A DNA stretch of 45,900 nt from SIG607 sp045648445 (GTDB lineage: Bacteria > Bacillota > Clostridia > Oscillospirales > Acutalibacteraceae), in NCBI GenBank assembly GCA_045648445.1, contig JAZRNY010000040.1, forward strand, positions 1-45,900. The letters run 5' to 3'. Position 1 is the first letter of the stretch. Each line of letters starts with the position of its first letter. Both the position numbers and the translations under genes were made by a program. The notes under the pieces are model-generated. The model was not told where the DNA came from and made no database searches. It saw only the letters and a list, made by a program, of their open reading frames with translations. Positions 25,648 to 33,309 of this stretch are shown one piece after another.

Positions 25648-26376
25648 TTATATACTTTCAACAGTTTCTTTTATTCTTTTTATTTTTTGCATTGAATCCT
25701 TTGTAATTACAAATTCATAAGGCAAAAATTCAATATCCGTAACCTTTTCTCCGGTTAAAACCTTATACCACGTTAGCGCAGCGGCAAATCTGCCGTAATC
25801 AAGACCAAGATGCTGACCGTCTCGGTTTAACGAAGGTTGCCCTGCCGAATAATCAAATTCCTCGGTATTTCTTAACGACTGAATAACGTCACCAACGGGA
25901 ATGATTTTTAATTTGTATTCATCAGCAAATTTTTTATAGGTATCACGAATGTTATTATACATAACTTCGCGTTTTTCGTAATTTAAATTTTCATCAACCT
26001 CATAAGCCCACGTTTCGTGAACAAGAATTTCTGCGTTGCTTTTTTCTTTTACCAATCTGCAAAGTTCATCAAAATACGGAATATATGTTTTTTCGTCGCC
26101 ACTAAGCCAACTTGCCTGTTGCACAGTTACAAAATCCCAATTTTCCTCGGTTAATACCTCTTCAATACTTCTGTAACGATCGGTTTTTTTGCCGTTTACT
26201 TCATAGAGATAAGCAGCATTATTTTCTTTAATATTCTTGAAATGAGTTTCAAGAGAACAACCGCCGATATATAAATTCACGCAATAAATTTCCTTTTGAC
26301 CATATATTGAAATATCATGCAAAAAATGTTGCGCATCCTGCGAAAAACTATTTCCAATTGATAAAACCTTAACCAT
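25648..26376 (-). CDS. DUF4886-type SGNH-like hydrolase
   Basis: A 242-residue cytosolic protein resembling the DUF4886 branch of SGNH hydrolases. The first block VLSIGNSFSQDAQ (residues about 3-15) holds the nucleophile-like Ser. A GGCSLETH block follows near residue 42, and DGQHLGLDYGRF near residue 185 holds the C-terminal His of the triad. The substrate is unknown; carbohydrate esters are typical for the fold. The start ATG follows GAGGTG at good spacing. It is monocistronic behind a strong promoter. Its stop codon overlaps the right arm of the terminator split by element 2. Confidence 0.8.
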   Translation of the reverse strand: MVKVLSIGNSFSQDAQHFLHDISIYGQKEIYCVNLYIGGCSLETHFKNIKENNAAYLYEVNGKKTDRYRSIEEVLTEENWDFVTVQQASWLSGDEKTYIPYFDELCRLVKEKSNAEILVHETWAYEVDENLNYEKREVMYNNIRDTYKKFADEYKLKIIPVGDVIQSLRNTEEFDYSAGQPSLNRDGQHLGLDYGRFAAALTWYKVLTGEKVTDIEFLPYEFVITKDSMQKIKRIKETVESI

Positions 26377-26394
26377 TGCAAACACCTCTTTAAT

Positions 26395-26423
26395 ATTGTA
26401 TCATTGTAATAAAGTAAAGTCAA
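26395..26423 (-). promoter_or_regulatory. Promoter of the DUF4886 gene
   Basis: Minus strand: TTGACT, 17 bp, TACAAT, about 20 nt before the start codon. Confidence 0.75.
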
Positions 26424-26466
26424 TTATGATTATTAATGATTTAAAAAAGATATACGGTACCCATAT

Positions 26467-26514
26467 AAAAAAGACAACGGAGACAACTTCTTTACGAAGT
26501 GTCTCCGTTGCCCG
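26467..26514 (-). terminator. Terminator of the ctsR-mcsA-mcsB-clpC operon
   Basis: A long stem CAACGGAGAC...GTCTCCGTTG, extended by ACTTC/GAAGT, with a short loop. A T6 run follows on the minus strand. It lies directly after the clpC stop codon. Confidence 0.9.
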
Positions 26515-26521
26515 TCTTTAT

Positions 26522-28957
26522 TTATTGTTTTGTAATAACCAATTCATCTGCAAAGGAACAAACAATCTTATCCCCCGCTTTAATTTCGCCCGATAAAAGT
26601 TTTTCACTCAAAACATCTTCCACTTTACCTTGAATTGCTCTGCGTAAAGGACGGGCGCCGTAAACGTCATCAAAACCTACCTCAGCCATCTTTTCTTCAA
26701 CAGATTTGTCAAAGGTAGCGTCTATTTCAAGTTTTTTAAGACGACGAGACAGTGAAGACAACATTTTCCCTGCAATTTCGCCGATTTCTTCTTTAGAGAG
26801 TTTAGTGAATACAATCGTATCGTCAACACGGTTTAAAAATTCAGGCCTAAAGGCTTTTTTAAGTTCACCTATTACACTTTCCTTAATATCTCTGTGCTCG
26901 GCTTCAGCGCTGTTTTCAGCAAATCCAAAAGCCTTTTTCTTTTCCGTAATAAGTCTGGCGCCAATATTTGACGTCATAATTATAACCGTATTTTTAAAAT
27001 CAATTTTTCTTCCTTGCGAATCGGTCAAAATTCCATCATCAAGTATTTGAAGAAGAATATTAAATACGTCAGGGTGCGCTTTTTCTATTTCGTCAAAAAG
27101 AACCACCGAATACGGATTTCTTCTTACCTTTTCGGTCAACTGTCCGCCCTCGTCAAATCCAACGTAACCGGGAGGAGAACCTATCATACGCGAAACGGTA
27201 TGTTTTTCCATATATTCCGACATATCAAGTCTTATCATTGCATTTTCACTGCCAAACATAGCCTGAGCAAGCGCTTTACTAAGTTCCGTTTTACCAACAC
27301 CCGTAGGACCAAGGAAAATAAAGGAACCAATGGGACGGCTTTCGTCCTTTAGACCCACTCTGCCTCTGCGTATCGCTTTACTTATGGCTGTTACGGCTTC
27401 GCTTTGACCGATAACCCTATCGTGAAGAACTTCTTCAAGACGTAAAAGTCTTTGGCTTTCTTCTTCAGTAAGGCTATTTACGGGAACCCCCGTCCAGTCA
27501 CTGACAATTTCTGCAATAATTTCTTTATCAACTACAGCGCTGTTATTTTCGTTAAAAGATAATTTTTCTTTTGCCTCGTCTAATTGTTTTTTTAGTTCAT
27601 CAGACCTATCTCTTAACTGTGCAGCCTTTTCAAAATCCTGAGTTTTAATGGCCTGTTCTTTTTGAAGTTCGTTTTCCTTAATATTATTTTCCAGTTCCCT
27701 TATACTGTCGGGCTTTTTAAATGCCGATAGTCTTACCTTTGAACCTGCTTCGTCAATAAGGTCTATAGCCTTATCGGGCAAAAATCTATCGGTAATATAA
27801 CGTGAAGACAAATATGCCGCCGCTTTTATTGCTTCATCGGTAATTTTAACGCCGTGATGTTCTTCGTATTTTGCTCTAAGTCCGGTTAAAATACAAATAG
27901 CATCCTCTACCGAAGGTTCACCAATTTGCACAGGCTGAAATCTTCTTTCAAGCGCTGCATCTTTTTCTATATTTTTTCTGTATTCGGCAATAGTGGTAGC
28001 GCCTATAATTTGAAGTTCGCCTCTTGCAAGATTAGGTTTTAAAATATTGGCGGCATCTGTACTGCCTTCGGCACTACCGGCGCCAATTAAAGTATGAACC
28101 TCATCAATAAACAAAATAATGTCTCCGGCTTTCTTAACCTCTTCGATAACCGATTTGATTCTATCTTCAAAATCGCCTCTGTATTTAGTTCCTGCAATCA
28201 TTCCCGTAAGGTCAAGGGTAATTACGCGTTTGTTGTTTATAACTTCAGGCGCTTCACCCTTGGCAATTTTAAGTGCAAGACCTTCGGCAACCGCTGTTTT
28301 ACCAACACCCGGTTCACCAATAAGGCAAGGATTATTTTTAGTTCTTCTGCATAAAATTTGAATAACTCTTTCAATTTCCTGTTCTCTGCCGATTACAGGG
28401 TCTATTTTGCCTTCTTTTGCATCTTTTGTAAGGTCGTGACCGTATTTAAGGATATTGCCTTTTTGTGCGCCTTTTGTTTCTTCGCGTTTTTCTTCGGCAT
28501 CATTTATATTAAGATCAATATCTGCGGCCTCTAAAGCGCTGGTTACAGCCTCAGTAACGTTAACGCCCATATCGGTTAAAAGCCTTATTGCATAGTTATC
28601 ATTTTCACTAAGAAGCGCTATAAGCAAATGTTCGGTACCAACCTCGCTTTTGCCAAGACTTCTGCATCCCGAAACCGCAGATTCTAAAATACGCTTAGCG
28701 CGTTTTGTAAAATATTCGGGGGATAAATTAGTACGCACCCCTGCCCCTATTTTAAGGGTTATAAGTTCGTTTACTTTATCGGCAGTTACACCGTATTTTG
28801 AAAGTATTTCATAGGCTACTCCGCCACCAACTTTAGCAAGACCCAACAATATATGCTCACTGCCTATATAGGTATGGCCCAATAAAGATGCCGAGTTTAT
28901 GGCGTGGTTTAAAGCCTCGTTCGCTTTAGCGGTAAAACCGCTGAAATTGTATTTCAT
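26522..28957 (-). CDS. clpC: ATP-dependent Clp protease ATP-binding subunit ClpC
   Basis: AAA+ unfoldase that feeds arginine-phosphorylated and other substrates to ClpP. The 811-residue protein has two N-terminal Clp repeats (residues about 1-140) and a first ATPase domain with GEPGVGKT and FIDEVHTLIGAG. The middle UVR-like domain (KTQDFEKAAQLRDRSD) is followed by a second ATPase domain with GPTGVGKTELSKA and LFDEIEKAHPDV, and a D2-small domain. Two ATGs are adjacent; the second (28957) has the better spacing to GAGG. It is the last gene of ctsR-mcsA-mcsB-clpC, so it should be repressed by CtsR and induced by heat or misfolded protein. Confidence 0.97.
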   Translation of the reverse strand: MKYNFSGFTAKANEALNHAINSASLLGHTYIGSEHILLGLAKVGGGVAYEILSKYGVTADKVNELITLKIGAGVRTNLSPEYFTKRAKRILESAVSGCRSLGKSEVGTEHLLIALLSENDNYAIRLLTDMGVNVTEAVTSALEAADIDLNINDAEEKREETKGAQKGNILKYGHDLTKDAKEGKIDPVIGREQEIERVIQILCRRTKNNPCLIGEPGVGKTAVAEGLALKIAKGEAPEVINNKRVITLDLTGMIAGTKYRGDFEDRIKSVIEEVKKAGDIILFIDEVHTLIGAGSAEGSTDAANILKPNLARGELQIIGATTIAEYRKNIEKDAALERRFQPVQIGEPSVEDAICILTGLRAKYEEHHGVKITDEAIKAAAYLSSRYITDRFLPDKAIDLIDEAGSKVRLSAFKKPDSIRELENNIKENELQKEQAIKTQDFEKAAQLRDRSDELKKQLDEAKEKLSFNENNSAVVDKEIIAEIVSDWTGVPVNSLTEEESQRLLRLEEVLHDRVIGQSEAVTAISKAIRRGRVGLKDESRPIGSFIFLGPTGVGKTELSKALAQAMFGSENAMIRLDMSEYMEKHTVSRMIGSPPGYVGFDEGGQLTEKVRRNPYSVVLFDEIEKAHPDVFNILLQILDDGILTDSQGRKIDFKNTVIIMTSNIGARLITEKKKAFGFAENSAEAEHRDIKESVIGELKKAFRPEFLNRVDDTIVFTKLSKEEIGEIAGKMLSSLSRRLKKLEIDATFDKSVEEKMAEVGFDDVYGARPLRRAIQGKVEDVLSEKLLSGEIKAGDKIVCSFADELVITKQ

Positions 28958-28967
28958 CATATCACCT

Positions 28968-29975
28968 CTATGGTATCATTTTCCTTACCGTTTTTGCTCT
29001 TAAAAAGTCTCTTTCTGAAGGAGTTTTTTCTCCCGTAAATCTGCAAAGCATATTAGGAGAAGTTTCAATTAAAATTCTCATCGGAAGTGTAGCATCAAAA
29101 GGCAGTATATCTTCTGCAATTCCCACCTTAATATGAGAAACAAGTTTATACATTTCATCACTTGATAAAAGCCTTTGATTTTTTAGTATTCCATAAGCGC
29201 GCCACACTAAATCTTCAAGTTTAATTTTATCTGTTCTTTTTCTTTCGCTAATTTCTCTTTCGATAAGTTGTTTCGTAATAACGTTAAGATTATCAATAGC
29301 ATTCTTTTCGGTAATTCCTAAGGTTATCTGATTTGAAATTTGATATAAAGAAGCCTTCGATTTGCTTCCTTCTCCATACATACCTCTAACCGTAAAACCT
29401 ATTTTACCTATCGTATCATAAATTTCATTAACTGCTCCTGCGCTCTCCATAAAAGGAAGGTGCAACATAACCGAGGCTCTAAGTCCCGTACCCAAATTCG
29501 TAGGACACTCGGTAAGATATCCCAATTGATTATCAAATGCAAATCCACACTTTAACGCCAATAAATCATCAAGTTTTTCAGCAATATCGTAAGCCTTTTC
29601 TAAATTTAGTCCTGCCAAAATTACCTGAATACGAATATGGTCTTCTTCGCCAATCATAACGCAGATTGATTCGTCTTCACTTATTATAATTGCTCTTCCC
29701 GTTTTTTTACCTGCAAATTCGGGGCTAATAATATGACGTTCCACCATTGCGTATATTTCGTTATCAGGAATATCTTTCATCGAAATAAATTTAAGAGTTT
29801 TTGCAAATGGCGTATCACTATCTAAAATAGCATTTTTAACCTTTTCGGCAACATCTTCCATTTGCGCATCTGTTAACAGCGAAGGAAAGGGCGTAGCGGC
29901 AAAATTTCGAGCCAAACGAACTCTTGTTGAAACGGCAATATGGTTTTCAGGATTAACGTTGTACCAATTACTCAT
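28968..29975 (-). CDS. mcsB: Protein arginine kinase
   Basis: Phosphorylates arginine residues to mark proteins for ClpC-ClpP and to inactivate CtsR. The 335-residue protein has the phosphagen-kinase fold: STRVRLARN near residue 18, the EEDHIRIQ active-site stretch near 118, and the catalytic Cys in ECPTNLGTGLRASVMLHLP near 165. The ATG at 29975 overlaps the end of mcsA by 8 bp and follows GGAGG, so the two are translationally coupled. Confidence 0.96.
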   Translation of the reverse strand: MSNWYNVNPENHIAVSTRVRLARNFAATPFPSLLTDAQMEDVAEKVKNAILDSDTPFAKTLKFISMKDIPDNEIYAMVERHIISPEFAGKKTGRAIIISEDESICVMIGEEDHIRIQVILAGLNLEKAYDIAEKLDDLLALKCGFAFDNQLGYLTECPTNLGTGLRASVMLHLPFMESAGAVNEIYDTIGKIGFTVRGMYGEGSKSKASLYQISNQITLGITEKNAIDNLNVITKQLIEREISERKRTDKIKLEDLVWRAYGILKNQRLLSSDEMYKLVSHIKVGIAEDILPFDATLPMRILIETSPNMLCRFTGEKTPSERDFLRAKTVRKMIP

Positions 29976-30462
29976 TTTTACCTTCCTCCTCATAAAGTTT
30001 AATTTTATCTCTCATAACAGCGGCTTCCTCATAATTTTCATTTTTGACAAGTTCGCTGAGTTTTTTACGCATTTCACTTAATTTATCGGTTTTTGAAACT
30101 ATAAGCGCATCTTTTTCGGGCTTTTTACCAATGTGGGTTACACTTCCGTGAACACGTTTTAAATACGGTAAAAGTTCGTTTTTAAACTTTTCATAACATT
30201 TAGGACAACCCGCTTTTCCTGTTTTCGCAATTTCTCTAAAAGAACTGTTGCAACACGGGCAACATTCCGCTTTACTGTTTACCGTCATACCCATATCGCC
30301 AAATACCGACGAAAGCATTGAAGCAAGACTGCCTGAGGGCGCTGAAGAATAGCCTTCTTGCACTGCGCACACAGGACATAAATCTATATCCTTAACAATT
30401 CCGCCTATTACCGAATGTATATGAGTAGTAGCATTATTTTTTCCGCATTTCTGACAAATCAT
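29968..30462 (-). CDS. mcsA: Activator of the McsB arginine kinase
   Basis: Zinc-binding partner that activates McsB and modulates CtsR. The 164-residue protein has paired cysteines: CQKCG at the start, CPVC near residue 30, CCPCC near 70 and CPKC near 85. A C-terminal UVR motif (NYEEAAVMRDKIK) is present. It follows ctsR by 12 nt and overlaps mcsB. Confidence 0.95.
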   Translation of the reverse strand: MICQKCGKNNATTHIHSVIGGIVKDIDLCPVCAVQEGYSSAPSGSLASMLSSVFGDMGMTVNSKAECCPCCNSSFREIAKTGKAGCPKCYEKFKNELLPYLKRVHGSVTHIGKKPEKDALIVSKTDKLSEMRKKLSELVKNENYEEAAVMRDKIKLYEEEGKNE

Positions 30463-30474
30463 AACTATTCTCCT

Positions 30475-30930
30475 TTAATTAATTTGAGTTAAAAGTATCT
30501 GCTTAATTATGGCAGCCCTTACCATATCGCGATAGTCAATAGGCACTACCTGCATAACACCGTTTGATATTGCCGCCAAAATTGCAGTGGCTGCTTCGGA
30601 TGAAATTAATGAAGCGCGTAATGTGTTTTCAACAACAATTCTTGCTGCCATTTGGTCAATAGAATTGCCTATCGAATTAACGATATGCATAAGCGCAGCC
30701 GACTGATTTATCTTAACACGCTTAATTCTTATATATCCACCGCCGCCGCGATAACTTTCTATGGTATATCCCTGTTCGGGAGTAAATCGCGATGATAAAA
30801 CATAATTTATCTGACTTGGAACACAGCCCATCATTTCAGCAAATTCATTGCGTTGAATAAGGGTGGTGTTTTCTTCAGACTCATCAAGCAATTCTATGAT
30901 CGCTTTTGTTATTATATCACTCATTTTCAT
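30475..30930 (-). CDS. ctsR: Transcriptional repressor CtsR
   Basis: Class III heat-shock repressor. The 151-residue protein has an N-terminal winged helix (MSDIITKAIIELL, EFAEMMGCVPSQINYVLSSRFTPEQGYTIESYRGGGGYIRI) with the glycine-rich wing tip that reads temperature and is typical of the family. The start ATG follows GAGGG. It is the first gene of its operon, with CtsR boxes over its promoter, so autoregulation is expected. Confidence 0.96.
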   Translation of the reverse strand: MKMSDIITKAIIELLDESEENTTLIQRNEFAEMMGCVPSQINYVLSSRFTPEQGYTIESYRGGGGYIRIKRVKINQSAALMHIVNSIGNSIDQMAARIVVENTLRASLISSEAATAILAAISNGVMQVVPIDYRDMVRAAIIKQILLTQIN

Positions 30931-30944
30931 AACTTTTCCCTCAC

Positions 30945-30993
30945 TTTGACCTTTTCTGACCTTAGTATACAGCGAAAGTCAGAGAAAGTCAAA
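30945..30993 (-). promoter_or_regulatory. ctsR promoter with two CtsR operators
   Basis: Promoter on the minus strand: TTGACT (30987-30992), 17 bp, TATACT (30964-30969). CtsR boxes (two RGTCAAA-like heptads 3 bp apart) lie at 30977-30993, overlapping the -35 and spacer, and in the opposite orientation at 30945-30961 just after the transcription start. Occupancy of either would block transcription. Confidence 0.9.
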
Positions 30994-31026
30994 GTTTGCT
31001 TTGGGCTGATTTTTTAGGTTCACAAA

Positions 31027-31043
31027 GGTCAAACAAAGTCAAA
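31027..31043 (+). promoter_or_regulatory. Third CtsR operator, upstream
   Basis: GGTCAAA-CAA-AGTCAAA fits the CtsR heptad consensus. It lies upstream of the ctsR promoter and about 120 nt before the small Cys-rich gene on the plus strand, so it could help repress either. Confidence 0.8.
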
Positions 31044-31159
31044 TCTTTGATTTTCTTTCATTTTCTGGTTTTTTCTTTAAAATACTCACTTTTTATATTT
31101 TGTAACAATCTTGGTGCAACGACATAGTATGTAATATAAAAGAAAGGAGGTTAAGATTT

Positions 31160-31291
31160 ATGTGTAATAACTTTTTCGGCGGAAACTGCGCTTGGATTAT
31201 CGTAATCCTTCTTCTTCTCTTCTGCTGCGGTAACAACGGCATAAGCGCTAACAACGGTTGTGGTTGCGGTTGCAATGATACTTGCTGCTAA
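31160..31291 (+). CDS. Small cysteine-rich membrane protein
   Basis: A 43-residue protein with a strong ribosome-binding site (AAAGGAGG, 9 nt before ATG). A short polar start is followed by one hydrophobic segment (WIIVILLLLF, about residues 12-21), then a Gly, Asn and Cys-rich tail with CGCGC and a final CC. Nine cysteines in 43 residues suggest metal binding, disulfides or a coat-like assembly. Similar tiny proteins with this pattern are common in Clostridia and are usually annotated only as high-cysteine proteins; function is unknown. It is monocistronic, ending in the terminator shared with ftsZ. No convincing sigma-A promoter was seen upstream. Confidence 0.75.
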   Translation: MCNNFFGGNCAWIIVILLLLFCCGNNGISANNGCGCGCNDTCC

Positions 31292-31293
31292 AG

Positions 31294-31340
31294 AAAAAAA
31301 CGGCTGTCTTACAAAAGTAAGACAGCCGAAGTTTTTTATA
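31294..31340. terminator. Bidirectional terminator between the Cys-rich gene and ftsZ
   Basis: Perfect 12-bp stem CGGCTGTCTTAC/GTAAGACAGCCG (31301-31328) with an AAAA loop. A T-rich run follows on both strands. Confidence 0.92.
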
Positions 31341-31343
31341 GAA

Positions 31344-32411
31344 TTATTTGTTGTTGAAGATGTCGATAAGTTCAATATAATCTTCTTCAGAATCTTTTTC
31401 GGTAGCAAGATTGCCTATTTTAGCGGCAAGATCTTCATCCTTCTTATCGTTGCCCTCTTCACCTAAACCGGTAGCAACAACTGTTACGCGGATAGCATCT
31501 TCGAGAGTATCGTCGAACTTAGCGCCCCAAATGATTGTTGCATCGGGATGAGCCATATCGGAGATGATGGAAGAAGCAAGTTCAACTTCTTCAAGACCGA
31601 TATCTTCAGAACCGGTAATGCTGATGATAACACCCTTAGCATTTTCCATAGAAGTTTCAATAAGGGGACTGCTGATAGCAGCACGAGCAGCCTCTTCAGC
31701 CTTATCTCTGCCTGTTGCGTAACCAACGCCCATGTGAGCATAACCGGCATCAGCCATAATAGCGGTAACGTCAGCAAAGTCAAGGTTAACAAGCGCTGTT
31801 TCGTTAATAAGTTCGGTAATGCTCTGAACGCCCTGACGAAGTACGTCATCTGCTACGTCAAATGCATTTTTAAATGTAATCTTTTGTTCGGAAACAAATT
31901 TAAGTCTTTCGTTAGGAATAACGATAAGGCTATCAACCTGTTCTTTAAGTGCAGCAATACCTGCTTCAGCCTGCTGCATACGTTTTTTACCTTCGAAAGC
32001 GAAAGGCTTGGTTACGATACCAACGGTAAGTACGCCGAGTTCTTTAGCAATTTTTGCTACAACGGGAGCTGCACCTGTACCGGTACCACCGCCCATACCT
32101 GCGGTAATGAATATCATATCGGCAGAACCGATAACTGCAGTAATTTCATCGGCAGCCTCTTCAGCAGCGGCTCTACCCTTATCAGGATTAGCACCTGCAC
32201 CTTTACCACCGGTTGTTTTGTCACCGATTTGAAGTTTGCTATTTGCTTTAGAAAGGAATAATGCTGCTTTATCGGTGTTGATTGCTACGAATTCAACACC
32301 CTTTACGCCGGCATCTACCATACGGTTAACAGCATTTCCGCCGCCACCGCCGACACCTACTACTTTAATCTGAACAACGTCTTCTGCTTCATTTGCAATT
32401 CCAAAAGGCAT
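31344..32411 (-). CDS. ftsZ: Cell division protein FtsZ
   Basis: Tubulin-like GTPase that forms the division ring. The 355-residue protein has the glycine-rich start GVGGGGGNAVNRM, the GTP loop GGGTGTGAAP near residue 105 and the T7 loop region near 205. The C-terminal linker is very short, ending in a conserved peptide-like tail (DYIELIDIFNNK) for binding membrane anchors. The start at 32411 follows GGAGG. It lies after divIB in the dcw cluster but has its own promoter; ftsA is absent between them. Confidence 0.97.
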   Translation of the reverse strand: MPFGIANEAEDVVQIKVVGVGGGGGNAVNRMVDAGVKGVEFVAINTDKAALFLSKANSKLQIGDKTTGGKGAGANPDKGRAAAEEAADEITAVIGSADMIFITAGMGGGTGTGAAPVVAKIAKELGVLTVGIVTKPFAFEGKKRMQQAEAGIAALKEQVDSLIVIPNERLKFVSEQKITFKNAFDVADDVLRQGVQSITELINETALVNLDFADVTAIMADAGYAHMGVGYATGRDKAEEAARAAISSPLIETSMENAKGVIISITGSEDIGLEEVELASSIISDMAHPDATIIWGAKFDDTLEDAIRVTVVATGLGEEGNDKKDEDLAAKIGNLATEKDSEEDYIELIDIFNNK

Positions 32412-32466
32412 TATGAATTCCTCCAATTTTTAATTTCTTATATAACGAGCCATTTAAACACAATTA

Positions 32467-32495
32467 ATAATAACACAGTTATTTTTAAATTTCAA
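32467..32495 (-). promoter_or_regulatory. Promoter of ftsZ
   Basis: Minus strand: TTGAAA, 17 bp, TATTAT, in the 113-nt gap between divIB and ftsZ. No terminator was seen there, so ftsZ can also be read from the dcw operon. Confidence 0.7.
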
Positions 32496-32524
32496 TACAT
32501 TTATTTATATTTTTATAAAATATT

Positions 32525-33307
32525 TTATTTTTTTCCTTGTTTTTCGTCTTTAACAAAAAAGGCTGACGGATTTTCAGGAGTATACTGACTTAAATTGATT
32601 TTTCCCGAAGCATTTTCAAGTTTTTCATTTTCGCACATTTTAACAAAATGCGCCAATTTTTCTTCGAAATACGAAATATCTCCGAAGTTAACTTCCAAAC
32701 GGTTATCAAAAACCATTTTTATTTCGTAGGCGTTTGTTATATCAAGTTGATTTGCCGTTAAAACAAAACCTTCGATTTTAGCCGAAACCTTGTCTATAAC
32801 CTCTTGTTTTTTTGCATCTTCAAAAACAACACTCAGGTTATCCTCACTTAAATTTGATTCGCAAATAATATGTAATATATTTTCGGGCAAGTTGTCGTAT
32901 TGTTTTAGCACCCTGCCCGTTTTATCGGTAGAATAATATTTATCACCAATATTATACACAAATACTTCTTTTGCTTCTTTCACCTTAATCACAATATTAC
33001 CGTCAAGATTTTTCTCAATAGTTATATCGTCTACAAAAGGAAGATTTTTTTGAATATTACTAAGAACGGTGTTTTTATTTATTCTCAGTAGGTTTTCGCC
33101 AACCTTAATTTCGCTGAATCTAATAAGTTCATCGCTTTGGTAAAACTTACTTCCCTGCGCTTTAACGCTTTTAACAGGAAAAAACACCGTCAACGAAAGA
33201 CCTATAAGCAAAGAAAAAGTAAACAGTAAAAAAACAACAAGCGCTACTGTCTTTCTTCTTTTTCTTTTATTAACTTTTTTCTTCTTTAGTTTTTTAACGT
33301 CACTCAA
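32525..33307 (-). CDS. divIB: Cell division protein DivIB/FtsQ
   Basis: Bitopic division protein that works with FtsL and DivIC at the septum. The 260-residue protein has a very basic cytosolic start (KKLKKKKVNKRKRRK), one membrane segment (about residues 20-42) and a POTRA domain (VKAQGSKFYQSDEL...NLLRINK). An extracellular beta domain follows. The start is TTG, with its GAGGAG inside the last codons of murA; the genes are 2 nt apart. Placement between murA and ftsZ supports the call. Confidence 0.88.
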   Translation of the reverse strand: MSDVKKLKKKKVNKRKRRKTVALVVFLLFTFSLLIGLSLTVFFPVKSVKAQGSKFYQSDELIRFSEIKVGENLLRINKNTVLSNIQKNLPFVDDITIEKNLDGNIVIKVKEAKEVFVYNIGDKYYSTDKTGRVLKQYDNLPENILHIICESNLSEDNLSVVFEDAKKQEVIDKVSAKIEGFVLTANQLDITNAYEIKMVFDNRLEVNFGDISYFEEKLAHFVKMCENEKLENASGKINLSQYTPENPSAFFVKDEKQGKK

Positions 33308-33309
33308 AA

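Larger units (their letters stand above)
24239..25649. mobile_element. Accessory element 2, nested inside the terminator of the DUF4886 gene
   Basis: The outer inverted repeats (about 24240-24257 and 25629-25649) read AAAAATAAGTCGGA then TATG with a 2-nt bulge. The right arm overlaps the stop codon of the DUF4886 gene. The left arm, on the minus strand, ends in TCCGACTTATTTTTT. Together they form an ordinary terminator for that gene, now split by about 1.4 kb. Just inside both arms is the end motif CGTTGTAC or CGTAC, then AAGGACAGTA, shared with element 1. Cargo: a short plus-strand promoter-terminator unit, a lipoprotein gene with a switch-like leader and copy B of the 118-nt module. No transposase is visible. 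Confidence 0.6.

Noticed and set aside
26396..26596. Plus-strand reading frame over the clpC terminator
   Set aside because: It crosses a strong terminator and the clpC end, with no ribosome-binding site.
31060..31140. Sporulation sigma-factor promoter for the small Cys-rich gene
   Set aside because: CATA-like boxes are present but spacing and -35 matches are poor.
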